Shown here: piece after piece, positions 12,101-19,112 of the stretch | Layout of the letters: the number at the start of each line of letters is the position of its first letter | How positions within the stretch are numbered: position 1 is the first letter of the stretch | From: JAZSQZ01 sp045538175 | GTDB taxonomy: Bacteria > Bacillota > Clostridia > Christensenellales > UBA1242 | DNA length: 49,227 nucleotides | NCBI GenBank assembly: GCA_045538175.1 | Contig: JAZSQZ010000014.1 | Location: forward strand, 1-49,227 | Reading direction: 5' to 3' | Program-made: the position numbers and the translations under genes | Notes under the pieces: generated by a model | Told to the model about the DNA's origin: nothing | Database searches by the model: none | What the model saw: only the letters and a program-made list of their open reading frames with translations

Positions 12101-15100
12101 CTGCAGATTCTGGACTTAAGAAAACACCATTTGCCTTAACCATAACAGGAGAATCACTATATGCTTCTTCTAAAACAACAGTGAAAACAAAGTCTTTGTT
12201 GTATTCAACTTCCATAGGTTGATTGTTGAATGCTGCAATTTCATATCCTACTCCGCCGGTTGGGAATGTGATATTAAATACAGAAATTTCGACGCCTTCA
12301 ACTGTAAGAGTAAATGCTTCTTCAACCTTTTTGATTGTATAGAAACCTGTACCCTTTACAACTTCTTCTTTTGGTCTTGACTGGTCTGTTGGTTGTGCAT
12401 AAATCTTAACATTTTTCTCTGATTCCTTATAAGCTTCGCCGAGTGTTAAGATAAAGTTAAAGTCGTTTCCGTGGGTTACGATATTGCTTGTGCCATTGTA
12501 GACACCAATTGTATAACCTTCACCTGTTGGGATTTCCATAATATAGGTGTTGAGTTGTACATTTCTAACTACGATAATTTGGTCGTCTGTAATATTACCG
12601 ATTGTGTAATACTTGCCACTTGTTAAATCGTTTTTGCTGATACCTACACCATTGATTAAAATTGAGAAGTTAGAATATGTATAACCATATAACAATTCAA
12701 ATTCAAAACCATATGCGTGGTCATAAAGAACTGTTGTTGAATATCCTTCACTTGTTCTTAATGTATAACCGATTTGTTCGCCAGCAGCAGGAATTTTGAC
12801 TTGATAAGTGTTCATTTGAACACCTTCAACAAAAATCTCGTATTCCTTTGTGACGTTTCTTATAATATAGATACCTGATGCAACAACGATTTCTTTTCTT
12901 TCGCCTGCTTCATCTTCTGTATAAACTTTAACAGCTGATTTTGTATAAGCATCTTCAAGTTCGATTGTAAAGCCATATGATTGACCATATTCTACAGGGT
13001 TTGTTGAACTTGAACGTGGAACGATTGAATAACCTTCTTGTGTTGTTGGAAGAGTGATTTGATATGTGTTGATTGTAACACCACTAACCTTGATTAAGTA
13101 GTGTGCTCTAATATCAATCATTTGATAATAACCATCAACCAACTCTAAAGTATCTTCTGCGAAAGTTTTTTCGTTGACAACTGTAACTGTTAATTCTGAT
13201 TTATCATATCTTGAATCAAGATTTACTTTAAATTTGATACAGTCTTGTCCGCCACCTGTGATGTTGTCTTGTGCTGCTTCGAAATATGTAAGGGCTTTAT
13301 CTTGGTCGTCTACATATGCGAAGCCTTCGCCTTCTTCAAAGTTGATAAGGTAAACGTTGTTGTTTACGCCAGCGATTGTCATTTGATATCTCTTCTCGAC
13401 AGGATTTACCGTAAAGATATAACCACTACAAGTTGCTGTTGAATCACCAACTTCGACATTTTCCCAAGTGTTTGGTGTGATTGTTAAATTCAAATCTGGA
13501 TTTCCACCATCAACAGGGTTAACGACTGTACCATTGATTCTAATGATAGGTGTTGAATCTGTGTATGCTGGAAGAATATAATAATAGAATTGTGCTTGTT
13601 GACCGTGTTGTACAAGTGCAGTTGTTGAGCCATAGTAACCTGCAACAAAACCATTTCCACTTGGAAGTGCAATTTGATATTCGTTTGTTGCCATACCTGA
13701 TACAGCGATAACTTGATTTGCCTTAACTGATGTTATGACATAAGCTGTGCCTGCGTGTGGGACTTCTACCCCGTTTGCAGTAACAACAAGGTCTGATTGA
13801 CTGTATTCTGCTTTAAGTTTTACTGTAAATGAGAAACTTCCACCCCACTCAACTTCTGTGCCTTGTGTTGTGCTAAATACGTCAAAGTATTGCTCCAAGA
13901 TTGAATCTTCTGGGAAAGTAACTGTGTATTTATTTACACCGATACCTTCAATAGAAATCATTTGACCTTCTGTAACGGTTGAGATTGTATAAATACCAGC
14001 TGTTGCTGTGATTTTTTCGCCGTTTACAAAGACTTTAAGATTTCCCTGAGATGCTGCATATGCTTCATCTAGAGTAACTGTAAATCTAAATGAATCACCA
14101 TGCTCTACTCTTGTTGGGTCGTAACCTGAAACAGGTGTAATTGTGTATCCTGCGCCGGTTGGAATAATAACTTGATAAGCATTTATTTCAACACCTTGAA
14201 TCTTGATGTATTGATCTTCAACAATGTTTGGTACAGTATAAACTGCACGCTCTTTTTCTTCGCCATCAACCTTACAATTTTCTTGTACAGGTAAGATTTG
14301 AATATTGTTTACAAATACAACAGGAACTGAGTATGAATATGCTTCTTCTAGTTCGATTACAAATTTGAAATCTCTACCTGATGGTCTTTTATTTGTATAT
14401 CCATCAATGTTTTTGACTGTATAACCTTTTGCTTTATCTTGGTCTAAGAAGATAATATCCCATTCGATAACTTTGATACCTGCAACAGAAAGTTCGATAT
14501 CATTTGTGATGTCTTTAATTGTATATTGACCACTTGCCTTTTTGATGTCTTGATATACATCTGTTCTTTTGACTTCTTCTCCATCTTCGCCATATTCAAT
14601 AACGAAAACTTGAACTTCTGAGTCATCAAAACCGACATCTACAGCAAATGCAAAGACAAAATCGTCACCATAATACAATGGGTTTGGATTACCTGACCAA
14701 ATATCAAATGAGTAACCATACCAGTCGATTGATGGAGGATATGATACGGTGTAAGTATTCATTGTGACACCACTTACTTCGATTGTTTTGTGTTCGGTGA
14801 TGTTTTGAATTTGATACTTACCACTTGCATCTAGGGTGATTTCTTCACCATTGACTTCGATTTTATAATTTGATTTTGTGTACTCTGTCTTTAAGGCAAA
14901 TGCAATTGTAAGGTTTGAACCATATTCAACATTGGTGTCGCCTTCGGCAACAAGGGTGTAACCTACTTGCTTGTCAAATGTAGGCATTGTAACATCATAT
15001 CTGTTTTTGACAACGCCTGAAACTGTGACAGTGATATTTTTTGTAATATTTGTGATTGTATATTCATTGTTTGCATCAAGTGTTACCTTTTCGTTATTTA

Positions 15101-17990
15101 CATAAACAACAAAAGGTGATTCTGTATAAGCAATATCAAGTGTAAACTTAAATGAATATGATGTGCCGTGGTCAACAGGACTTGTACTTCCACCGATAGG
15201 AACCATTGTGTATCCTTCACCAACAGCAAGTGAGACATTGTAAGTGTTGATAGTAACGCCTGAAACTGTGATTGTTTTATCGTTTCTAATGTCTTCTAAG
15301 AAACCAAGATAACTTAGAGCTTCGCCCACAACTTGCTCGTATGAAACAACATCTGAGCCATTAACGTGCAATACAAATGGAGATAGGTTGTATCTTTCGT
15401 CTAAGACAAACATAAATGTGAAGCTATCGCCATATTCAACAGTTGTTGATGCACCTTCAAATGCTTCTAACTTATAACCTGTGCCACTTACGAGTGTTAC
15501 TGTATAAGTATTTTTAGTAATGTTTTCAACTGAAACAGTTTGGTCAAATATAATGTCTTCAATTGTATAAACGCCATTAACTGCTTCTAAAGTTTTGATT
15601 GTACCATCTGTACCTTCAGTTTTAACAACAATTTCACTTTGGGTATATGGTTCGTTTAATCTTACTCTAAATTGATAAGAGTGACCATAACCTATTTCTG
15701 TAACATCAACTGAAGTGCCGTATGCTTCTGCAACAAACTTATCACTTTCAGGTAAAGTTACGGTAAAGGTATTGATTTTTACGCCTTCGACTGTAACATT
15801 GATATTTTCTTTTACGTTTTTGATTGTATATTTCCAATCTGACAATGTGACAAGTACACTGTTAACGTAAATATTTGCACCAGCCTTGTCGTAACCTGTG
15901 ACAAATTCGAATTCAAATGTAAAACTTTCGTTAAACCTTACAGGGTTTGTGCTACCTTCTGCCACGCTAAGTTTGTATCCTTCGCCTTCCGAGAAAGTAA
16001 CAGTATAAGTTTTAATTTCCCAAACTGCGTAGAAATGAAGTGTTGAACCTGATGGGTAAAGTCCTAAAATAAATTCTGGATTGTCGCCTTCTTTTAAAAG
16101 ATATGTAAATTCCCCATCTTCTGTATACTTTGCTGTGCCTGTTGGAGTTGTTGCCCAACCAACAAAGTTGTAACCTTCTTTTTCAAAGCCACATCTTGAA
16201 AGTGGAATTGTTTCGTCATAATAATAAGTCTTTTTGTCAATAGTGAAACCGTTTGTTTCGCCATTGCCGTGATATTCGATTGTATAGTCAAATGGAACAA
16301 AGTATGCATACAATGTGATATTTCTGTTTACATTGTATTGTACGCCGTCAGTGTATTCGTCAGCGTCTTCAATCTTTGTGCCTTCTTTTCCGTTTACAGT
16401 TGTCCAACCGACAAATTGATAACCTTTCTTTGTTACACCTTGCAATGTAATCAAAGTTGTGTTTCCTTCTGTTGGTGGGTATACAACATAAACTGAAGGA
16501 ATTTTGTTTACGCCACCACCTGTTACACCACCGTTTAATTCAAAGTTAACTTCATATGTAACTGAGTTGCTGTAGAATGCTTCAATAACAACTGTAAGTG
16601 TACCGTCAGCACCGACAAGAACCATATCACCTCTAAGCCAGATTGTATCTCCTGCGTAGAAGATTTCTGATCTTCTAGGTGCTCCTGTGATTGGGTCTGG
16701 AGAAAGTTGTGCTGCAAAACCAACAAAGAATGCGTCATCAATGTTATATTTTACTGAGAAAGATGGAACTGTATATTCTGTGTTATATTGTGCTTTTGCA
16801 GTGTATTCTTTTGCTGTGTATGGGATACCGTTTAATGTACCTACGCCACCACCAAAATCAAACATAAGATTGATTTCTCTTACAACCCAGATTGCATAAA
16901 GTTCAACAACTTCGCCATCTGTATAAGAATCACCAAATGTAAACCAATCTTCACCTGGAACATAAACCAAACTTGTATCGACACCGATTTCGTAATTTGG
17001 TTTTGTTGCCCAAGCATACAAACCATAACCATCTCTTTCGTAAACAATGTTAGGGATAAGTACAGGTTGATTGTATGGTGCGATAACATCAGGTACAACA
17101 CCTGTTACTGTATCAAATGTGTTTGAGAAGAATCTAAGAGTTATTGTATGTTGTCTATAAACAGCATATAAAACTGTTGATTGTGTTGCAATAAGTTTTG
17201 GGTTAACCGGATTTGAACCATCTTCTGTTGGAAGGTTTTCTGATTGATACAACAAACTTTCGCCTTCAACATATTCCATATCAGGTGACCAGCCGATAAA
17301 TGTATAACCCTTACATTCTGGGGCTAAGTCTATAATTGCGTGTTCTTGGTTTCTATCAAGAACAACAACTTCACTCTTCTTTCCATTTAAGGTCCCGATA
17401 CCAAAGTCATACTTGATTGTAACTTCATCTCTTGACCAAATAGCATAAAGAGAAATACCATTAAGTGGAATATCAAATGCCCTACTTGTTGTGCCATATT
17501 TATATAACACCTTGCTTTCGCTAAGTTCTGGTGTTTTTGACCAACCTAAGAAATTATATTTTTCTCTTGTAGGTTCTTCACTAGGTACAGCAAATGGCTT
17601 TTCGTAATCTTGGTTAGTGAAAGTTTTGAAAACTCCATCTGTTCCATCATTTAGATAGAAGTTGATTGTGTTGACAGGTGTCCATTTTGCATAGATTGTG
17701 ATATCGTCGCTAACTGCTGAATCAAAATCATATGGAACCGTACAACCTTGGTCGACATACCAATCTTCAAAAGCATAACCTTCTCTCGTGTTATCGGCAG
17801 GAAGACCAAACTTCCCATCTTCCCTAACGGAATAAACAACTGTCCTACCATCGCCATACTGCAAGGTAACTTTTTTGTAACTTGCAAGTGATGAGACAAT
17901 AAAATATGTTGCCACACCAACGACAACAGCAACAGCAAGAACAACTAATACGACTTTTAATGTAAGTTTTCCTCTTTTAGATAATGCCAT
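3138..17990 (-). CDS. Giant (4,950 aa) membrane-anchored repeat surface protein
   Basis: One uninterrupted gene for a ~4,950-residue protein, probably an adhesin or cell-surface stalk. Residues 1-12 are basic and 12-33 form one hydrophobic helix, so it is either an N-terminal anchor with the rest outside or an uncleaved signal. In order: about seven InlB-type repeats (~37-655; pattern G(Y/F)xFxGW...LYAxW), 24 copies of a second ~70-110-residue repeat (~656-2,730), about five more InlB-type repeats (to ~3,125), then three GLUG-like blocks rich in GGLVG/GGIxG (~3,125-3,770, 3,845-4,345, 4,420-4,870), each preceded by an InlB-type unit and entered through a motif like GDGTxxxPYEI. A final InlB-type unit closes the protein. 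No LPxTG, SLH, dockerin or enzyme domain was seen. The ATG at 17990 has an AGAGAGGAT site. No clear promoter was found. It has its own terminator, so it is probably monocistronic. Ligand and role are unknown. Confidence 0.93.
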   Translation of the reverse strand: MALSKRGKLTLKVVLVVLAVAVVVGVATYFIVSSLASYKKVTLQYGDGRTVVYSVREDGKFGLPADNTREGYAFEDWYVDQGCTVPYDFDSAVSDDITIYAKWTPVNTINFYLNDGTDGVFKTFTNQDYEKPFAVPSEEPTREKYNFLGWSKTPELSESKVLYKYGTTSRAFDIPLNGISLYAIWSRDEVTIKYDFGIGTLNGKKSEVVVLDRNQEHAIIDLAPECKGYTFIGWSPDMEYVEGESLLYQSENLPTEDGSNPVNPKLIATQSTVLYAVYRQHTITLRFFSNTFDTVTGVVPDVIAPYNQPVLIPNIVYERDGYGLYAWATKPNYEIGVDTSLVYVPGEDWFTFGDSYTDGEVVELYAIWVVREINLMFDFGGGVGTLNGIPYTAKEYTAKAQYNTEYTVPSFSVKYNIDDAFFVGFAAQLSPDPITGAPRRSEIFYAGDTIWLRGDMVLVGADGTLTVVIEAFYSNSVTYEVNFELNGGVTGGGVNKIPSVYVVYPPTEGNTTLITLQGVTKKGYQFVGWTTVNGKEGTKIEDADEYTDGVQYNVNRNITLYAYFVPFDYTIEYHGNGETNGFTIDKKTYYYDETIPLSRCGFEKEGYNFVGWATTPTGTAKYTEDGEFTYLLKEGDNPEFILGLYPSGSTLHFYAVWEIKTYTVTFSEGEGYKLSVAEGSTNPVRFNESFTFEFEFVTGYDKAGANIYVNSVLVTLSDWKYTIKNVKENINVTVEGVKINTFTVTLPESDKFVAEAYGTSVDVTEIGYGHSYQFRVRLNEPYTQSEIVVKTEGTDGTIKTLEAVNGVYTIEDIIFDQTVSVENITKNTYTVTLVSGTGYKLEAFEGASTTVEYGDSFTFMFVLDERYNLSPFVLHVNGSDVVSYEQVVGEALSYLGFLEDIRNDKTITVSGVTINTYNVSLAVGEGYTMVPIGGSTSPVDHGTSYSFKFTLDIAYTESPFVVYVNNEKVTLDANNEYTITNITKNITVTVSGVVKNRYDVTMPTFDKQVGYTLVAEGDTNVEYGSNLTIAFALKTEYTKSNYKIEVNGEEITLDASGKYQIQNITEHKTIEVSGVTMNTYTVSYPPSIDWYGYSFDIWSGNPNPLYYGDDFVFAFAVDVGFDDSEVQVFVIEYGEDGEEVKRTDVYQDIKKASGQYTIKDITNDIELSVAGIKVIEWDIIFLDQDKAKGYTVKNIDGYTNKRPSGRDFKFVIELEEAYSYSVPVVFVNNIQILPVQENCKVDGEEKERAVYTVPNIVEDQYIKIQGVEINAYQVIIPTGAGYTITPVSGYDPTRVEHGDSFRFTVTLDEAYAASQGNLKVFVNGEKITATAGIYTISTVTEGQMISIEGIGVNKYTVTFPEDSILEQYFDVFSTTQGTEVEWGGSFSFTVKLKAEYSQSDLVVTANGVEVPHAGTAYVITSVKANQVIAVSGMATNEYQIALPSGNGFVAGYYGSTTALVQHGQQAQFYYYILPAYTDSTPIIRINGTVVNPVDGGNPDLNLTITPNTWENVEVGDSTATCSGYIFTVNPVEKRYQMTIAGVNNNVYLINFEEGEGFAYVDDQDKALTYFEAAQDNITGGGQDCIKFKVNLDSRYDKSELTVTVVNEKTFAEDTLELVDGYYQMIDIRAHYLIKVSGVTINTYQITLPTTQEGYSIVPRSSSTNPVEYGQSYGFTIELEDAYTKSAVKVYTEDEAGERKEIVVASGIYIIRNVTKEYEIFVEGVQMNTYQVKIPAAGEQIGYTLRTSEGYSTTVLYDHAYGFEFELLYGYTYSNFSILINGVGISKNDLTSGKYYTIGNITDDQIIVVRNVQLNTYIMEIPTGEGYTIGVYNGTSNIVTHGNDFNFILTLGEAYKESEKNVKIYAQPTDQSRPKEEVVKGTGFYTIKKVEEAFTLTVEGVEISVFNITFPTGGVGYEIAAFNNQPMEVEYNKDFVFTVVLEEAYSDSPVMVKANGVFLSPESAGSTLYKISGIKAHQTITVENVVVNTYKINLITGTGYNYTPITEGYIVEFGNAYEFNVSLLEGYTKSNYTVRYRTTGAEDDQTLEITGSRYLLSNIKSNKDIYVINVTLNTYTVSYPQELDQGYTITPVAGQSTTVTHGSTFQFTIALDEKHDRSNFTITANDVEVSAAAGTYILSNVKEDQVIKVLNITVNTYTITFPTRQVGYKIETVAGFSSPVIYGGIFQFQFNLEEAYSDSAAIMIIKINDSAISLTNWKYQIADIKEDKVITVSGVTKNLYNVTLTAGEGYNLIPQSGSESPVEWGESFAFKFTLKEEYNQSNYDVLINDVSIKASLVAGGYTITNIKEHKVITVIGVTKNVYTITFPTTTNGYELASLTNINNKITHGEDFAFKVTLLPPYSESQISVKANGISLFEAGGRFTIKNVTQHQNVEITGVTKNLYTVTLRTGEGYTLVAKTGSTSPVEYDDNFTFKFSLNEGYTDSNYVVYLDGEPINLNADLEFEIQTIRADVEVTVEGVEMNKYDIILPAVQTGYSIGPATGSSSPVLYNKEYTFTLSLSTAFNKSTPVVRVNGEKVILNDGQYTIKNIKEDKTVTVEDVKLNTYQVIIPDALDQIGYKLAFKAGATGTVDYGSSCGFTFELEDAYNRSSYTVRVNGNPVGIANDEYTIQNIRADQVITVENVKMNQYTISIPNYQTGYKLQAYTGSASPVYHGGTFTLQFVLLEGYTQSLDTYKLKLDGAEIQTSLTSDGLYTIEDITNDHILTVEGVKINTYSIIYRYYMGATELTKQLEVNHGADVPLGDIPAADGRTGYNFMGWSSDSTNITESKTITANYLIKTYVITWSAENADGGSNTWNYTDHYETSSQRKATSVVTYNSMYGYFEGKLDDALIQPTRLGYEFKGWYTQNVGGTQITRNTGVADLPSNTTYYAQWIATAIVVELDKNGGEGNAPVINSVYNQGDIIAIDQGGMSRSRYSFAGWSLDRLATKGEEEYKVNISDARLESEIYTITLYAIWTRDTVTITFDANGGANPPEPTKVYTYESLTLTDAYIATRTGLTFYGWCASPNGTGTIYSKDFGVELIPVENSNVYLYAIWAYEITYNKNFPGQEEVTKKYSIINKDYQLETIYTVNYYTFVGWSLTPDGEVEYEDKFIFEPLESDLNLYGVWIAGYGTQAVPFKINTIKDWNNVVGFYAPDDTIYYQQESHITETEEGQLLRIEEFAGKYDGNNKTITMFKGCAPFDKVTETATISNFEVVANYFHFSTYSYFGGICLNLYGKLNNCKFTTDTELTVTSTLYCGGLAAMAYAGSEIIGCTNSAKFTINGKNETYLGGLVGFADSGVKIDGSTNTGSFVTTSTSGTAHHVYIGGAIGYVNTTAVVEIDMFTNSGAVTSTNCVSDIGGLVGYVYNTATITVENAINTGEISTTAATAHNVAGIIGGAGTGVKSTITDSKNDAKIYVYSASGGYNTRVAGIIGFLDSTSELTVTNCSNMGELDISGAQYTYAGGILGENKGTTTMSECYNAGEIHRIEDKTGNYGFVGGLFGRIYHNSLVEKSFNIGNLEFTWNSGTNYFGGLGGHTGNNLTLADCYNTGIVDGVVTYTGTTEVTMISGGLIGTFGSGTITNCYNSGTVKAIGTTGARAGGLLGSSTTVEIKNSYNFANVYAEITRATENATGSKACTLMVAGILGYSETKTTLSYVYNAGAVNYKVANLTFQDIYAGGLIANYASNTPTGTNIGWANDVSGEIRTAVRSDSSSTVLSGTGMSQKSIMDLIKNSSNAIYSTWDSMKWNSMGTSNNGLPTLKIPTEISSSTTATFNSNYGTPSTTSTTVAEGKAVIMPSYVFTRTGYTIIGWSTTAGATTVEYDTNECVKLDTPKTFYAVWAVGDGTSTYPYEISSTTLWNEFVYKKALIPGTYYKQTTNISGTATHNSTILQPWDFYGIYDGGSYTITLSGGSYSLFKTIKSGATVKNLNLVHNGNLGYYPYYSMLNGYGHYHVRKGGLASVLNGTVDNCTWTVSDVNSLTYTSGTYYVGMVALAENGAYISNSTTTYGASVKPSTYNMYIGGIAGSASGTVSIINCTAKGIIEATSIREAANIGGILGGSSATLTITNCRNMVDIVAPVTNVGKVGGLIGTIASGSATITTSYNSGNINVSSSNSTPYAGGLVGSASASLTISNSFSAANIEAACTTNSPYAGGLVGNSSSSLTILNSYNAGAVAASATSGTSYAGGLVGVTVGYTMRDSFNIGRVMTTSNGVAYAAGIIASQNITSSTVMSNVYAGGAIESNSTNRRLGGVLGNKGGSATFTVTGTYWSNIIWSTTSGVNFSYNGAQTGGNSMNYVTMYNNLKSTSSAFYTSATNAWDFTNTWKVDAAYNSGLPYLKITDEAATFDISITLVDNARGNASIVHKISYGSSYITVDTIFSASGYTFAGWATSNGGSPSYLDCYIISANTSSKNIYAVWYKGDGTAAHPYEINNYTTWRKFVVAYGATEGVYYKQVANMTDNGNGSTLTDNIPAISEFRGVYDGNGYRFTLYESSCPFNVVYGTIKNLNGYNDRATILSNNGKYYAGLVTTLAGNGKIENCTMNGSITSTYTGADVVYVGGIVGRVVGTGTSIVNSRNYASITVNGNSPKIVGGILAGFDTGAASGTTINTSINFANISVTTSSYYAFVGGLVGGSDQTNNTAKTLSFANCYNIGTINTTSTGVQGVGGLVGRLQDTKHNASVSVATSYNAAFINTSTTKTTHLGGLIGYTDKVTVANSFNVGKLYGYVDSSVAINIGGLVGFAYNNNSTNKITITKSYNAGLVNYSTNAMSDNAGGLVGGLQKPTENYDIGTTNFYTNNVGNARNRAVGSEDAHITTSSANFDDLLAKLRNFSSDAIYSGTWATSVWKSAELYNNGLPYFASHGNDMFTITVSFANNASTGSMTQRHLYSNSMFITPECTGFTSTDSGATFLGWTTVDGGFDMEYSATALVKGLTENMTLYPVFGYE
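3141..8610 (-). repeat. Three GLUG-like beta-helix blocks with interleaved InlB units
   Basis: The coding DNA for the C-terminal ~1,820 residues holds three blocks (roughly 6690-8610, 4950-6460 and 3385-4730) dominated by 25-50-residue units of the form GGLVG...NCYNxGxV or GGIIG...SxNxGxI, typical of GLUG-type right-handed solenoids. Each block starts with a conserved entry (VPFKINTIKDW, YPYEISSTTLW or HPYEINNYTTW) about 20 residues after an InlB-type unit. The same module has thus been built three times. Block borders are approximate. Confidence 0.75.
8611..9799 (-). repeat. Second InlB-type repeat block
   Basis: About five InlB-type (Listeria-Bacteroides) repeats in the giant protein. Units end in patterns such as YYAQW, LYAIW and LYGVW, and carry internal GxxFxGW motifs (YEFKGW, YSFAGW, LTFYGW, YTFVGW). 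They link the 24-copy repeat region to the first GLUG-like block. Confidence 0.75.
9800..16012 (-). repeat. 24 tandem ~70-110-residue repeats
   Basis: Counting the boundary motif (T/S)V(S/E)GVxxNTYxV gives 24 consecutive units. The consensus read by eye is NTYxVxxPxGxGY, then SPVEYG, then FxFxLxEAYxxS, then VxVNG, then GxYTIxNIxxDxxITVxGV. The core resembles divergent InlB B-type beta domains but lacks the terminal GW...AxW of the classical form. Units 10 and 11 carry insertions with cysteines, and units 2, 6, 7 and 14 have longer hairpins. The copies differ clearly in sequence, so the array does not look recently amplified. Confidence 0.75.
16013..17882 (-). repeat. First InlB-type repeat block
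   Basis: About seven InlB-type (Listeria-Bacteroides) repeats directly after the membrane helix of the giant protein. Successive units contain YAFEDW, YNFLGW, YTFIGW, YQFVGW and YNFVGW, and end in IYAKW, LYAIW, LYAVY or FYAVW. In known proteins such repeats act as extracellular spacers. Confidence 0.8.
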
Positions 17991-18119
17991 TTTTGTATCC
18001 TCTCTTAAATTTTACTTTTGTTTAAGTAATCGCATTTCTAGTATGTGTGTTTTTACATTTTTTAACTAAATTCGACTTTTTAAAAATATGCAAAATCACA
18101 AGTTTAAAAAACAAATAAA

Positions 18120-18164
18120 AAAGTCAGTAAAACAAACTTTTCCACTTTGCTTTTTACTGACTTT
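18120..18164 (-). terminator. truA terminator
   Basis: A 13-bp stem (18120-18132 with 18152-18164) and a 19-nt loop that can pair further are flanked by an A-rich run that becomes a U-tract on the minus transcript. It lies about 95 bp after the truA stop and before the giant gene. Confidence 0.75.
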
Positions 18165-18258
18165 AATTTTATCATTTTTTTGTTACAAGTTGCAACTAAA
18201 TTGATATATATATTATTATATAAATCTAAAAATAATATATGAATTTTGCTTGACAAAT

Positions 18259-18999
18259 TTAATTGAATTTATCATACAAAACTTCTTTTAAATATAACCC
18301 TTGAGCCCCTACTGTTTTTCCAGCCATTTTTCGCCTGCCACCAAGCAACAATTCGCTTATATTATCTTCCTTTTTTCCACTTCCAATATCCAAAAGTGTA
18401 CCCACAATAATTCGTACCATATTATACAAAAACCCGTTGCCAGAAATCTCAAAAACAATGTCTTTATTCTCTTCATAAATTGACACTTTTTTGATTGTCC
18501 TAACCGTTGATTTCACCGAACTTCCCGTTGCCATAAAAGACGAAAAATCATGCTCTCCAACAAGTTTTTTTGCTGCCATTTTCATCTTATCTATGTCCAA
18601 CTTTTTAGGAAAATGAAGGGCTCTGTTTTCCTTAAAAACACTCATATTTTCATCGTTACAAACCCTATAAACATAGGTCTTTTCTTTTGCATCAAACCTT
18701 GAATTAAACTCATCGTCTACAACAAAAGATTTCAAAACCCTTACGTCTTTTGGCAAGTGTAAATTTATAACAATTGCAAGTTTTTCGGGTGCAATTGTTG
18801 TGTTTGTTTTAAAGTTTACAACTTGTCCTAGGGCGTGCACGCCTGTGTCTGTCCTACCACTTGCAGTAATTGTAGATTTTTGTGCAGTTGCCATCTCAAT
18901 TGCGTTTTCTAAAACTTCTTGAACTGTGATTCCGTTTTTTTGTCTTTGAAAACCACAGTAATTTGTACCTATATATTCTATAACTAAACCTATATTCAT
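18259..18999 (-). CDS. truA: tRNA pseudouridine(38-40) synthase TruA
   Basis: TruA makes pseudouridine at positions 38-40 of the tRNA anticodon arm. The 246-residue length is normal. The catalytic aspartate is D51 in SGRTDTGVHALGQVVNF. The start EYIGTNYCGFQRQ and the C-terminal GNGFLYNMVRIIVGTL are also typical. The ATG at 18999 has no ribosome binding site in front of it. A promoter-like pair (TTGAAA, 17 nt, TAATAT) ends only 6 nt before the ATG, so the mRNA is probably leaderless. The gene diverges from nifJ. Confidence 0.95.
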   Translation of the reverse strand: MNIGLVIEYIGTNYCGFQRQKNGITVQEVLENAIEMATAQKSTITASGRTDTGVHALGQVVNFKTNTTIAPEKLAIVINLHLPKDVRVLKSFVVDDEFNSRFDAKEKTYVYRVCNDENMSVFKENRALHFPKKLDIDKMKMAAKKLVGEHDFSSFMATGSSVKSTVRTIKKVSIYEENKDIVFEISGNGFLYNMVRIIVGTLLDIGSGKKEDNISELLLGGRRKMAGKTVGAQGLYLKEVLYDKFN

Positions 19000-19005
19000 A
19001 TTTAC

Positions 19006-19034
19006 ATATTAGCATATCTTATAAAAACTTTCAA
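19006..19034 (-). promoter_or_regulatory. truA promoter, placing the transcript start at the ATG
   Basis: TTGAAA (19034-19029), a 17-nt spacer and TAATAT (19011-19006) on the minus strand. The expected start point is within one or two bases of the truA ATG at 18999. Confidence 0.6.
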
Positions 19035-19051
19035 AGGTTTTATGTTATTAT

Positions 19052-19080
19052 TTGACATTTTGACTATAGTAAATTATACT
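19052..19080 (+). promoter_or_regulatory. nifJ promoter
   Basis: TTGACA (19052-19057), a 17-nt spacer and TATACT (19075-19080), a near-consensus housekeeping promoter 32 bp upstream of the chosen nifJ ATG. Confidence 0.85.
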
Positions 19081-19112
19081 AATTTTATACTTTGATTAAG
19101 GAGAGTTATAGT

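Noticed and set aside
9800..16012. CRISPR array or DNA-level tandem repeat
   Set aside because: The periodicity is at the protein level. The DNA copies are diverged, too long and lie within a coding frame.
19092..19112. Upstream TTG start for nifJ adding seven residues
   Set aside because: The extension contains the AAGGAG ribosome binding site itself, and the ATG at 19113 gives the normal family start.
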